64,000 bases of DNA from Planctomycetota bacterium (lineage in GTDB: Bacteria; Planctomycetota; Phycisphaerae; WQYP01), in the NCBI GenBank assembly GCA_021790385.1, contig JAJYDW010000005.1:1-64000 (forward strand), in the 5' to 3' direction. A program made the translations under genes and the position numbers. The notes under the pieces are model-generated. The model saw only the letters and a program-made list of their open reading frames with translations. It was not told the DNA's origin and did no database searches. Below are positions 54,123-62,195 of this stretch, in pieces (within the stretch, counting starts at the first letter, position 1; every line of letters starts with the position of its first letter).

Positions 54123-54203
54123 ATGCCTAAACCTCGTCGTCGCCGTAAAATTGGCAGTAAGAAGCGCCACGCCAAGTGGAAGGCTCGGCATCACGTTCAA
54201 TGA
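54123..54203 (+). CDS. Tiny highly basic protein (26 residues)
   Basis: ATG 54123 is preceded by AGGAG eight bases upstream, and the frame closes at TGA 54201-54203. Of 26 residues 12 are Lys or Arg and 3 are His: MPKPRRRRKIGSKKRHAKWK and six more. The composition resembles small ribosomal proteins (bL32, bL36, bTHX-like or the AURKAIP1/Cox24-type basic peptides), but no family match is claimed. It is convergent with leuA, 33 bases from its stop. The strong ribosome site and codon pattern argue for a real gene. Confidence 0.6.
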   Translation: MPKPRRRRKIGSKKRHAKWKARHHVQ

Positions 54204-54235
54204 TCGCCGCCGAGATGGGCTTTTTCGTCACATCC

Positions 54236-55831
54236 TCATTGCTCCAACGATGAACCCTGCGTAATGGTACGTTTGGCCATGGTGCGAATGCGATTGATCG
54301 CAGCCAGGTACGCCTTGGCCGAGGCTTCCAGAATATCGGTACTAAAACCGCGTCCACGCACCTTGCGGCCATTGTGAGTAAGTTCAACCATGACTTCGCC
54401 CTGGGCCTCACGGCCGCCGGTAATGCTGCGCACCTGGTACGATTCCAGCCGGGCGCTGATACGCGTGATGCGCTGAATAACGGCGAACATGGCGTCAATC
54501 GGGCCGTCGCCGGTGGCGGCATCGGTAATGGCTGCATCCGAGGAATCCATGAGAGTAACGGTGGCGGTGGCTACACCCTGGTTGCTCGCCATCACCTGGA
54601 GATTTTTAAGGCGAAACAGCGGAGCGGATGTTTCCAACTGCTCTTCGACCAGGGCTTCCAGGTCTTCATCGTAGATTTCCTTTTTCTTGTCGCAAAGAAC
54701 CTTGAACCGCTCGAAAGCTACATCCAAAGCGGACTCCTCCAACTTCAAATCCAATTCCTCCAGGCGCTGGCGAAATGCATGGCGTCCGGAGTGTTTGCCC
54801 AGGACCAGCCGATTCTGGATTAACCCTACATCCGACGGAGACATTATTTCGTAGGTGCTGCGCTCCTTGAGAATGCCATCCTGATGAATGCCGGCCTCGT
54901 GGGCGAAGGCATTTTCTCCGACAATGGCCTTGTTGCGCTGCACCTGAAGACCGGTCAACGAGCTGACCATGCGCGAACAGGGCACAAGTTTTCGGGTGTT
55001 AATGCCTGTTTCATACGGGAAGTCCGCCTGCCGCGTGCGTATGGCCATGACGATTTCCTCCAGAGCCGCGTTGCCGGCGCGTTCACCGATTCCGTTGATG
55101 GTACATTCCACCTGCCGCGCCCCACCCGCGACAGCCGCCAGGGAATTGGCCACGGCCAAACCCAGGTCGTTGTGGCAATGGGCGCTGAAAATAACCTTGG
55201 AGGCGCAAGGCACGTGCTGCATCAGGTATTCAAACATAGCCTGATATTCCGCCGGCAAGGCATAGCCCACAGTATCGGGGCAATTGATGGTGGTAGCTCC
55301 GGCTTCAATGGCGGCGCTAACCACTTCCGCCAGAAAATCCAATTCAGTACGGCTGGCATCTTCCGGCGAAAATTCCACATCCTGCACGTAGCTGCGGGCC
55401 AGCTTTACGCTTTCTACAGTCAGCCGGATAATTTCATCCTTGGCCTTTTTAAGTTTGAACTCGCGATGAATTTTACTGGTGGCACAGAACACATGAATGC
55501 GGCCATGCGCGGCCCGCTGTACCGCTTCGCCGGCGCGGCGAACATCCTTTTCCGTGCATCGGGCCAGGCCGGCAACCGTGGCCCTGGTAATTTCCGAGGC
55601 GATGGCCGCTACGGCCTCAAAATCGCCGGGACTGGTGATTGGAAATCCGGCTTCTATAACATCCACCCCCAGTTGTTCAAGCGAACGGGCGATTTCCAAC
55701 TTTTCATGCAGATTCAGCGAAGCCCCCGGCGATTGCTCGCCATCACGCAGGGTGGTGTCAAAAATTCGAATTCGTGGACGATTCGCAGCAATGTCCGCGG
55801 TCACTGGTGATGGGTTTGCTTGGGTGGTCAT
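54236..55831 (-). CDS. leuA: 2-isopropylmalate synthase
   Basis: First committed enzyme of leucine synthesis, joining acetyl-CoA and 2-oxoisovalerate; 531 residues, the long form with the LeuA-dimer regulatory domain. IFDTTLRDGEQSPGASLNLHEKLEIA is the HMGL-like start, SAHCHNDLGLAVANSLAAV the metal His pair, TINGIGERAGNAALEE the second signature, and AATGDGPIDAMFAVI the feedback domain. GAGGTAACCAACC places a ribosome site 8 bases before ATG 55831. Upstream lie a leucine-rich leader peptide and a terminator with a competing antiterminator, so it is predicted to be controlled by transcription attenuation as well as by leucine feedback. Confidence 0.97.
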   Translation of the reverse strand: MTTQANPSPVTADIAANRPRIRIFDTTLRDGEQSPGASLNLHEKLEIARSLEQLGVDVIEAGFPITSPGDFEAVAAIASEITRATVAGLARCTEKDVRRAGEAVQRAAHGRIHVFCATSKIHREFKLKKAKDEIIRLTVESVKLARSYVQDVEFSPEDASRTELDFLAEVVSAAIEAGATTINCPDTVGYALPAEYQAMFEYLMQHVPCASKVIFSAHCHNDLGLAVANSLAAVAGGARQVECTINGIGERAGNAALEEIVMAIRTRQADFPYETGINTRKLVPCSRMVSSLTGLQVQRNKAIVGENAFAHEAGIHQDGILKERSTYEIMSPSDVGLIQNRLVLGKHSGRHAFRQRLEELDLKLEESALDVAFERFKVLCDKKKEIYDEDLEALVEEQLETSAPLFRLKNLQVMASNQGVATATVTLMDSSDAAITDAATGDGPIDAMFAVIQRITRISARLESYQVRSITGGREAQGEVMVELTHNGRKVRGRGFSTDILEASAKAYLAAINRIRTMAKRTITQGSSLEQ

Positions 55832-55886
55832 GGTTGGTTACCTCAAAAAAAAGCCACGGCGAAAAGACCATGGAAAATCAGGCCAT

Positions 55887-55918
55887 AAAAAAACCCCGCG
55901 AGGATCGCTCGCAGGGTT
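55887..55918 (-). terminator. Rho-independent terminator acting as attenuator in the leuA leader
   Basis: On the minus strand AA-CCCTGCGAG-CGATC-CTCGCGGGG-TTTTTTT forms a 9-bp stem (one G-T pair), extended by the flanking A/T pairs, with a 5-base loop and a run of seven T. It lies between the leader peptide and leuA. A competing arm CGCTGGTAGGGT (55943-55954), overlapping the leader stop codon, can pair with ACCCTGCGAGCG (55906-55917) in 11 of 12 positions (one G-T pair). Confidence 0.88.
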
Positions 55919-55945
55919 AGAAAGCATATTGCAGACAATACCACC

Positions 55946-56035
55946 CTACCAGCGTCCAGGCCAAAGGCCGGCCAGCCCCAGATTCAACAGGGTAAGCGAC
56001 AGATACGGGAGCGTATTGGACAATCCAAATTTCAT
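55946..56035 (-). CDS. Leucine-rich leader peptide of leuA (29 residues)
   Basis: The minus-strand frame from ATG 56035 to TAG 55946 encodes MKFGLSNTLPYLSLTLLNLG followed by nine residues ending WPGRW. Nine of 29 residues are Leu (positions 5, 9, 12, 14, 16, 17, 19, 21, 24), written with TTG, CTC, CTG and CTT codons. The stop codon lies inside the antiterminator arm, and the terminator stem starts 28 bases later. This is the classical arrangement of leuL-type leaders: stalling at Leu codons frees the antiterminator, and reading to the stop covers it. No Shine-Dalgarno site is seen; the predicted transcript starts almost at the ATG. Confidence 0.85.
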   Translation of the reverse strand: MKFGLSNTLPYLSLTLLNLGLAGLWPGRW

Positions 56036-56042
56036 GCCATTT

Positions 56043-56071
56043 AGTGTACCGCATGTTTTTGTTCTCGTCAA
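56043..56071 (-). promoter_or_regulatory. Promoter of the leu leader-leuA transcript
   Basis: On the minus strand TTGACG (56071-56066), a 17-base spacer and TACACT (56048-56043). The expected start, 6-8 bases after the -10 box, is at about 56037-56035, at or next to the leader ATG, so the leader would be read from a leaderless transcript. Confidence 0.68.
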
Positions 56072-56175
56072 GTCAAAAACCGCCCTCGAAAAATAGATAA
56101 AAAAATCGCCGCATTGAAACGAGTCGTACACTTTCAAAATCAACCGGAGCCTTTTATAATCGTTCGTGGCCGATC

Positions 56176-56259
56176 GCCGGAGTGGCGGAACTGGCAGACG
56201 CGCCGGACTCAAAATCCGGTTCTCGCAAGAGAGTGTGGGTTCGATTCCCTCCTCCGGCA
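56176..56259 (+). tRNA. tRNA-Leu (anticodon CAA)
   Basis: A type II tRNA: acceptor GCCGGAG pairs with CTCCGGC, the anticodon stem CCGGA/TCCGG encloses the loop CTCAAAA with anticodon CAA (codon UUG), the long variable arm is TTCTCGCAAGAGAG, and the T loop is GGGTTCGATTCCC-like. The discriminator A is at 56259 and CCA is not encoded. It is divergent from the leuA leader, whose promoter lies about 105 bases away; two of the leader Leu codons are TTG, read by this tRNA. Confidence 0.95.
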
Positions 56260-56263
56260 TTGG

Positions 56264-56299
56264 CCCAGACGATAACCCAGACGATAACCCAAACGATAA
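56264..56299. repeat. Three tandem 12-base repeats after tRNA-Leu
   Basis: CCCAGACGATAA occurs twice in tandem (56264-56275, 56276-56287) and a third time with one change as CCCAAACGATAA (56288-56299), between the tRNA end and the ribosome site of the HTH gene. Confidence 0.8.
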
Positions 56300-56311
56300 C
56301 TAGGAGTGTTC

Positions 56312-56614
56312 ATGAAAACCCACCGGAAGGTGAAAGGACTACCCACCGCCAAAAGCCCCCTGACGGTCCAAACCGTTGAGCTGCCGTCCGCCCCGCCCAA
56401 GGCCAATGCCCGACGCGTGCAGCAGGTACGCAAGGGGTTGGGCATGTCCCAGGCGGTCTTCGCGGCGACGCTCAATGTATCCGTTAAACTGGTTCAAGGT
56501 TGGGAACAGGGCTTGCGTACGTGCGGTCGCGGTGAACTGCGGCTGCTGGAAATGATGGCCAAGCACCCTGAATTATTCCAGAATATTGCCACAACCTCGG
56601 CCCCCCGCCGCTGA
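56312..56614 (+). CDS. Small XRE/HigA-like helix-turn-helix protein, orphan
   Basis: A 100-residue DNA-binding protein. RRVQQVRKGLGMSQAVFAATLNVSVKLVQGWEQGLRTCGRGELRLLEMMAKHPELF is the pattern of HigA/MqsA-type antitoxin regulators (RxxLGMSQxxFAxxLxVSxxTVQxWEQGxRxPxGxALRLL). ATG 56312 has TAGGAG six bases upstream. No toxin gene lies next to it: a tRNA gene is upstream, and a convergent radical SAM gene ends 1 base after its stop. It may be a free-standing regulator or a leftover antitoxin. The 45-residue N-terminal extension before the HTH is Lys/Pro/Ala-rich. Confidence 0.75.
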   Translation: MKTHRKVKGLPTAKSPLTVQTVELPSAPPKANARRVQQVRKGLGMSQAVFAATLNVSVKLVQGWEQGLRTCGRGELRLLEMMAKHPELFQNIATTSAPRR

Positions 56615-56615
56615 A

Positions 56616-57509
56616 TCACCAGAAACATTCCAACGGCACCCCCGGCAACCGCAGTTTGACGATCTCTAAGATCGCAGTCATTTCCTGGGGCGATAACGGC
56701 GCGACATAATTTTCCGCGGTCTTCCGGGCCACGGTATAAAGCTGCACCAGCTTGATTCGGCCGCCGGCAGCGATGATATCCGCAATCCGCTGCGCATAGG
56801 CGTGTATTTCTTCCGGCGGCGGTGGTTGGCCATGAATTTTCATCAGCAAGGTTTGAATCACGGTGGGCCGCACCTGTGCACACCAGGTAATATTGGCCAA
56901 AATCCGCGCCAAGCCCACACCCGGCCGATCTACCAACTGATAATAAGCGGCAGTGCCCGCATCCAGCTTGGCCCAGATTTCCCCGCCATGTTGATCCAGA
57001 TATTCCAAAGCCTCGCGCACAGATCGTCGGCCAAACATGGTGGCATTGGTTATCAGCACCAGTTTCACTCCGGATAATCCTGCCCTTTGCAGTTCCTGCG
57101 CGGCAATGTGGCAACATGGACCGAACACCGGGCAAGTGGTCGGCTCACCATCACCGGAAAAGGCGATGTCATTCAGGCGCATCAAATCCGGCCTGATGGA
57201 TGCAAAATCCGGCAACCTGAAAATCTCTCCGGAAGCGGCCAGGGCCAGCATATGGCGCAATTCCGTGCGAACCACGGCCGTCTCCACGCGCCCGGTCTGG
57301 CCGGGCACACTCCGCTCGACACTGCAATAAATGCAATCAAAGTTGCAGACTTTATCCGGGTTCAAATTGATGCCGATACTTAAGCCGCCGCTGCGTCGCG
57401 ACACCACCGGGTACACATAGCGATTGCCGGCCCAGGCACGTGAATGGCGGGAAAAAGCCAGTCGCGTAGCTGCCAATATTTTCGAGTTTTGGAGCACTTT
57501 ATCATCCAT
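56616..57509 (-). CDS. Radical SAM protein (COG0731-like Fe-S oxidoreductase)
   Basis: A 297-residue radical SAM enzyme with CNFDCIYC (Cys 55, 59, 62) holding the cluster, GINLNPDKVCNFDCIYCSVER around it, SGDGEPTTCP as the GGE-like SAM motif and KLVLITNATMFGRRSVREAL, WAKLDAGTAAYYQLVDRP as further blocks. The build resembles wyosine-related Fe-S oxidoreductases of COG0731. The reaction is not known. ATG 57509 has AAAGGG upstream; the frame extends to 57596 without need. It is convergent with the HTH gene. Confidence 0.82.
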   Translation of the reverse strand: MDDKVLQNSKILAATRLAFSRHSRAWAGNRYVYPVVSRRSGGLSIGINLNPDKVCNFDCIYCSVERSVPGQTGRVETAVVRTELRHMLALAASGEIFRLPDFASIRPDLMRLNDIAFSGDGEPTTCPVFGPCCHIAAQELQRAGLSGVKLVLITNATMFGRRSVREALEYLDQHGGEIWAKLDAGTAAYYQLVDRPGVGLARILANITWCAQVRPTVIQTLLMKIHGQPPPPEEIHAYAQRIADIIAAGGRIKLVQLYTVARKTAENYVAPLSPQEMTAILEIVKLRLPGVPLECFW

Positions 57510-57816
57510 TGCAGATCCCTTTTGGGGTGCCGCCGAATCAGGACCTGATGCCGGGGTCCAAGCAATTCTGACCGCCGATGCATCCGTCGGCTGCACCGGC
57601 CGACTGCGGCCATTTGACGCAAGCCTATCCGCTCAACTAGAGTACGGCTTGGGAAATTGGCCCAACGGGCCAGAATTCCGCCTGCGCCTGGCGGTTTTTC
57701 ACCCGACCGGCAGATGCCCCGGGCTGGTACGATCCGGGCGGGCGGACTTTCCCCGGGAACCAGCATAACGTTTTGCGGCCCGTTGTAGAAGACCCGATGC
57801 AGGAATCACCGCGACT

Positions 57817-58692
57817 TTGGATGAAAAATCAGAACATCTCACCGGGCTTTCCAGTATCCGCAACGCGCATGAAGCCAACACGACCGATCCTGTGTCGGCT
57901 GCGCCCGCGGCACAGGCAGATGCAGGCAATGGACAATCGGACTCCCTGGCGATTATTTCCGATATTCACGCCAACCTCGAGGCCCTGACCACGGTACTGG
58001 AGAATATCGCCAAACGGGGCATCCGGAAGATTTGCTGCCTTGGAGATGTCATTGGCTACGGCCCCAATCCTCTGGAATGTATTGACCTGGTGCTGGAGAA
58101 TTGCCAGTTTACCATTATGGGCAATCATGATTTTGCGATATTTTATGAACCTTATAATTTTAATACCGCTGCTGAAAACGCAGCTTTCTGGACGCGCCAG
58201 CAGTTTGAAACTGATCCGGACAAGCCGCGCCGCAATCGGCGCTGGCGCTATCTGGGATCCATGCAAACCCGCATGTTAAACGAAAAATTTCTGGCCGTGC
58301 ATGGATCCCCCCGGCGACCGATCAATGAATATATTTTTCCGGACGACATTTATTCCGCCACCCAAAAACTCTCCGGCATTTTTGACCGCGTGCCCCACTT
58401 GTGCTTCGTGGGCCATACCCATGTGCCGGGGGTATTTGTGGAGCACCCTGATTTTTATTCGCCGGCCGATCTGGACAATCGTTACACCATCAGCAGCGAA
58501 AAAGCGGTTATTAACGTTGGCAGTGTAGGCCAGCCGCGGGACCACGATCCACGGGCGAGCTTTGCCATTCTTCACGCGGATGCCGTCGAATTCGTCCGGC
58601 TGTCCTATGATGTCAACGCCACGGTGGAAAAGGTGAGATCCATAGATGCACTCGACAACTTTCTGGGGCAACGCCTGCTGGAGGGCGTTTAG
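57817..58692 (+). CDS. Calcineurin-like metallophosphoesterase (YfcE/MJ0936-like)
   Basis: A 291-residue protein whose catalytic domain starts near residue 44. LAIISDIHANLEAL gives the D-x-H pair, CCLGDVIGYGPNP the GD block with the GYGPxP signature, TIMGNHDFAIF the GNHD block, VHGSPRRPINEYIF and LCFVGHTHVPGVF the late His residues. INVGSVGQPRDHDPRAS is typical of predicted phosphodiesterases of this type. The first 43 residues are Ala/Asp-rich and look disordered. The frame starts at TTG 57817 (AGGA about 12 bases upstream); the start is uncertain. It lies upstream of yidC, 143 bases apart. Confidence 0.8.
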   Translation: MDEKSEHLTGLSSIRNAHEANTTDPVSAAPAAQADAGNGQSDSLAIISDIHANLEALTTVLENIAKRGIRKICCLGDVIGYGPNPLECIDLVLENCQFTIMGNHDFAIFYEPYNFNTAAENAAFWTRQQFETDPDKPRRNRRWRYLGSMQTRMLNEKFLAVHGSPRRPINEYIFPDDIYSATQKLSGIFDRVPHLCFVGHTHVPGVFVEHPDFYSPADLDNRYTISSEKAVINVGSVGQPRDHDPRASFAILHADAVEFVRLSYDVNATVEKVRSIDALDNFLGQRLLEGV

Positions 58693-58835
58693 TGAAGATG
58701 TAATACTAGTCCCCCGCCGCCGACAGGATCCCGGAGATCATCCGCAAGCAGTACCCTTGGTACCGGTGGGTTTAACGATACGACGGTTGCCATGACCTGG
58801 CCAAGCCTTTACCGCATACGTAACTGGAGGTTTTG

Positions 58836-60791
58836 ATGAACGGTAAAAAACTGCTCAATTTTCTAATGATTTTCGTCGTGGCTTTTCTGGCCATGAACCT
58901 GTTCACGCATTTCTTTTTTAAGCCCAAAGGCAAGCCTCACGCCCGCCCGCAAGGCGGCACGGAGGCAACGGGCGGTGCGGCCACAGGATATCAAAAGGTG
59001 GTACCTGTCAATGTCGTGCAACCCACCCGCATTACCCTGGGTAGTGCGGTCAAGGGCCAGCCGTATCTGCTGGCGGTTTCGGTGAGCAATGTTTCCGCGG
59101 GTATTGAAAATGTCCAGCTCAACGCGGCCCAATATCGGCAACATATCGGATCTGATCAACCGCTGCTGCTGCTGACCGCCCGCCCGTCTTCGCCACTCCC
59201 GTTTGCTACCACGGGTGTCGTCATCAACGGAATCAGCTATCCGCTGGAGCACGTCGTGTGGGGCGTGCTGCCGACCCCGGCAATCCTCAGCCGGCTGAGT
59301 ACCACGCTCAGCGTAACCGTGGCGGATGCCGCCGGCCATCCGTTGGCCCGCATCGACAAAACTTTTCGCATTAACCCGACAACCTATGATGTGCGCATCA
59401 GGCAGAAAATTTACAACTTAACTTCCCAGCCGATACGCGTTGCCGTAGATCAACTTGGACCAACCGATCTGCCGCTGCAGGACCGGCAGGAAGACATGCG
59501 CACGTTTATGAGTGCCGGCTATCGGCAACAAAGTCATTATCTGGATACCAGCGGTTTTCCTGAGGTGTATCAAACCGCCATGGCCGAATCTGGTGCCAAG
59601 CCGGTAAAACTCGGGCTATTTACCGGCCAAAACCGCCTCCTGTGGATCGCCACGTCCAATCGTTTTTTCACCGCCATTGTAAGGCCTCTGCCGTATGGTC
59701 CCATTCACTGGGATCCATTGGATAACGGCCAGCAGATTCCGCGCATTACGTACCTTCATTCCGCCTGGGTTAAGCGTATAGGCTCAGAAAACAGCAGTGC
59801 CGAACCACGCGGAATTGCCGCGGTGGTGCTGCACGGCGCGCCTTTGCTTATCCCCGCGGGCGGCCACACCGCCATGCCCCTGAGCGTTTATTTTGGCCCG
59901 AAAAAGCGTTCCCTGCTCGCCGGATCAGCTCATGCCAAGCCGGGTACCCCCGCCTACGAATACAACCTGTTTCATTACCTGGCGGTCATACAATTTAATC
60001 AGGGAAGCTGGTGTTCTTTCCTGACGTTTGCGTGGCTGGCCCTGGCCATTCTCAAAATTTTGACCTGGCTGCACGCCCTGATTCCCAATTACGGCATCGC
60101 CATTATGATCTTTGTGCTGCTGATCCGTCTGCTGCTGCACCCCTTGACGCGCTACGGGCAGGTCACCATGACTAAAACCCAGCGGAAAATGGCGGCGCTG
60201 GCCCCCGATCTGGAACGCCTGCGCACCAAATACGCCAAGGACAAGGCCCGTCTTCAGCAGGAAACAATGGCGTTATACAAAGAACGCAACGTGAATCCGG
60301 CCAGCAGCATACTGGGTTGTTTGCCCATGCTGCTGCAAATGCCCATCTGGATAGCTCTGTATTCAGGCCTGGCTGTGGACATAGACCTGCGCCAAGCGGG
60401 CTTTATTCCGGGCTGGATTACGAATTTATCCAACCCCGATACCATCTTCAGCCATCAGATCGGCTTTCATATACCCATTCTCGGCTACCAGTTTGAAGGA
60501 CATAATTTCATCGCGTTTAATCTGCTGCCCCTGCTTTTAGGCGTGGTTTTCTATCTGCAGATGAAAATGCAGATGAAACTGGCTCCACCCCCAACCGACC
60601 CCCAGCAGCGGCAGACACAAATGATCTCGCAGTACATGATTCTGCTGTTTCCGCTGTTTTTGTACAACGCTCCCTCCGGGTTAAACCTGTACATCTGCGC
60701 CAGTACACTGGGAGGACTGGTGGATTCCTGGCTGGTGCGACGTCACTTGCGTAAGATGGACGCTGCGGCAGCCCTGGCCGGTGCCAAATGA
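58836..60791 (+). CDS. yidC: Membrane protein insertase YidC
   Basis: Inserts and folds inner-membrane proteins with or without SecYEG; 651 residues, the long Gram-negative form. An N-terminal TM anchor (LLNFLMIFVVAFLAMNLFTHFFF) precedes a periplasmic beta-supersandwich domain (about 60-375). The conserved C-terminal core follows: NYGIAIMIFVLLIRLLLHPLTRYGQVTMTKTQRKMAALAPDLERLRTKYAKDK with the hydrophilic-groove Arg in LLIRLLLHP, SSILGCLPMLLQMPIWIALYSGL, and the last helices with LNLYICASTLGGLVDSW. GGAGG precedes ATG 58836. mnmE follows by 35 bases, the common bacterial order. Confidence 0.95.
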   Translation: MNGKKLLNFLMIFVVAFLAMNLFTHFFFKPKGKPHARPQGGTEATGGAATGYQKVVPVNVVQPTRITLGSAVKGQPYLLAVSVSNVSAGIENVQLNAAQYRQHIGSDQPLLLLTARPSSPLPFATTGVVINGISYPLEHVVWGVLPTPAILSRLSTTLSVTVADAAGHPLARIDKTFRINPTTYDVRIRQKIYNLTSQPIRVAVDQLGPTDLPLQDRQEDMRTFMSAGYRQQSHYLDTSGFPEVYQTAMAESGAKPVKLGLFTGQNRLLWIATSNRFFTAIVRPLPYGPIHWDPLDNGQQIPRITYLHSAWVKRIGSENSSAEPRGIAAVVLHGAPLLIPAGGHTAMPLSVYFGPKKRSLLAGSAHAKPGTPAYEYNLFHYLAVIQFNQGSWCSFLTFAWLALAILKILTWLHALIPNYGIAIMIFVLLIRLLLHPLTRYGQVTMTKTQRKMAALAPDLERLRTKYAKDKARLQQETMALYKERNVNPASSILGCLPMLLQMPIWIALYSGLAVDIDLRQAGFIPGWITNLSNPDTIFSHQIGFHIPILGYQFEGHNFIAFNLLPLLLGVVFYLQMKMQMKLAPPPTDPQQRQTQMISQYMILLFPLFLYNAPSGLNLYICASTLGGLVDSWLVRRHLRKMDAAAALAGAK

Positions 60792-60826
60792 TGTGTTGAT
60801 GGGGCCACAGCCCTTCGCGAGCCATC

Positions 60827-62188
60827 ATGATTACCACAGATACCATTGTCGCCGTCAGCTCGCCACCCGGTCGTGGAACCAGGGGAATTATCCGCCTCAG
60901 CGGCCCGGACTCTCATCGCCTGGCGATGCAGGTCGTAGAAATTCTGCAACCTTTGAACACCGGCTTTTGGCTTGCGGCGCAGGTGCGCAGTGTCAAGGCC
61001 CCGGCGGGCGTTATTTTTCTGGAAAAACCGCGAAGTTTCACCGGCCAGGCGATGGTCGAACTTCATCTGCCTGGATCCCCCGTATTACTCCAGATGGTTA
61101 TGGCGGAACTGCTCCTGGCCGGCGGCCGGAGCGCTCAACCCGGGGAATTCACAGCCCGGGCATTTTGCGGCGGCAAATTTGACTTGACGCGTGCCGAGGG
61201 TATTGCCGCGACCATCGCCGCCCGCAATCGTCGACAACTCCGCGCCGCTGAAAACCTGCGAAGCGGAGAATTGTTTCGTTGGACGCATAACCTGGCGGAC
61301 CAACTGGCGGAGCTTTTGGCGCTCGTGGAGGCCAATATTGATTTTACCGAAGAGCCCGATGTCAGTTTCATCTCCGCTGCAGCCCTGCACCGGCAGTTGG
61401 AAGCTCTGGGTGATAAAATCGCCGCACTGGTGGATAGCGCCGGCCGGTGGGAAGATTCTGATTGCCAACCGTCGGTGGTCATGCTGGGCCGACCCAATGT
61501 CGGCAAAAGCTCACTTTTGAACGCCCTGCGCGGCGAACACCGGGCCATTGTTTCAGACCTGGCCGGCACCACACGCGACGCGATCTCGGTGAGCCTCTGC
61601 CACAAGGGGCTGCACTTTCGCCTGACCGATGTTGCCGGCACAAGTGATCACCCATCCCCGTTGGGGCTGCAAATGGACATGGCTCGCGAGCAATGTCTGC
61701 AGACTGCCGATGTCATTTTACTGGTAACAGCTCCACCGGAAGATCCACGGTTGGCCGCGAAAGCCCTGGCCGACACTATGGAAAAATACAGCGTACCGCT
61801 CATTTTGGTGCAAAACAAGGCTGATCTTCCTGCATTTTCTGCCGTAGATGCCCATCATTTACCCTGGCCGACTATCAACGTTTCTGCCCGCACCGGCCAG
61901 AATATCGATCCGCTCCAAGACCTGATAACCAGTGCCATCAACCAGGGACCTGCGTTGACCGGCGACCATATCGCGCTGAATGCCCGTCATCGCGTGGTGC
62001 TGCAGCAGGCACTTGGCTCCATGCGGGAAGCGGAAAAACTCTGCTCCACCACCGCTGGTGATACCATGCCGGAACTGCTGGCCGGAGAACTGCGGCAGGC
62101 CTTGCAGGCCCTGGGCGAAATTTCCGGGGCCATCAGCGCCGATGACCTGCTGGGTAAAATTTTCGGCCGATTCTGCATCGGCAAATAA
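60827..62188 (+). CDS. mnmE: tRNA uridine-5-carboxymethylaminomethyl modification GTPase MnmE
   Basis: With MnmG it forms the cmnm5 group on wobble U34 of several tRNAs; 453 residues. TDTIVAVSSPPGRGTRGIIRLSGPDS opens the folate-binding N-terminal domain. The inserted G domain has GRPNVGKSSLLNAL (about 220-233), DLAGTTRDAIS, DVAGTSDH and NKADLP (about 328-333). The protein ends FGRFCIGK, the C-x-G-K end typical of MnmE. No good ribosome site is seen before ATG 60827 (GCGAG only), so coupling to yidC, which ends 35 bases upstream, is likely. Confidence 0.95.
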   Translation: MITTDTIVAVSSPPGRGTRGIIRLSGPDSHRLAMQVVEILQPLNTGFWLAAQVRSVKAPAGVIFLEKPRSFTGQAMVELHLPGSPVLLQMVMAELLLAGGRSAQPGEFTARAFCGGKFDLTRAEGIAATIAARNRRQLRAAENLRSGELFRWTHNLADQLAELLALVEANIDFTEEPDVSFISAAALHRQLEALGDKIAALVDSAGRWEDSDCQPSVVMLGRPNVGKSSLLNALRGEHRAIVSDLAGTTRDAISVSLCHKGLHFRLTDVAGTSDHPSPLGLQMDMAREQCLQTADVILLVTAPPEDPRLAAKALADTMEKYSVPLILVQNKADLPAFSAVDAHHLPWPTINVSARTGQNIDPLQDLITSAINQGPALTGDHIALNARHRVVLQQALGSMREAEKLCSTTAGDTMPELLAGELRQALQALGEISGAISADDLLGKIFGRFCIGK

Positions 62189-62195
62189 CGCCTCT

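Noticed and set aside
54884-55810. Plus-strand open frame of 308 codons
   Set aside because: It is antisense to leuA, which has all family signatures.
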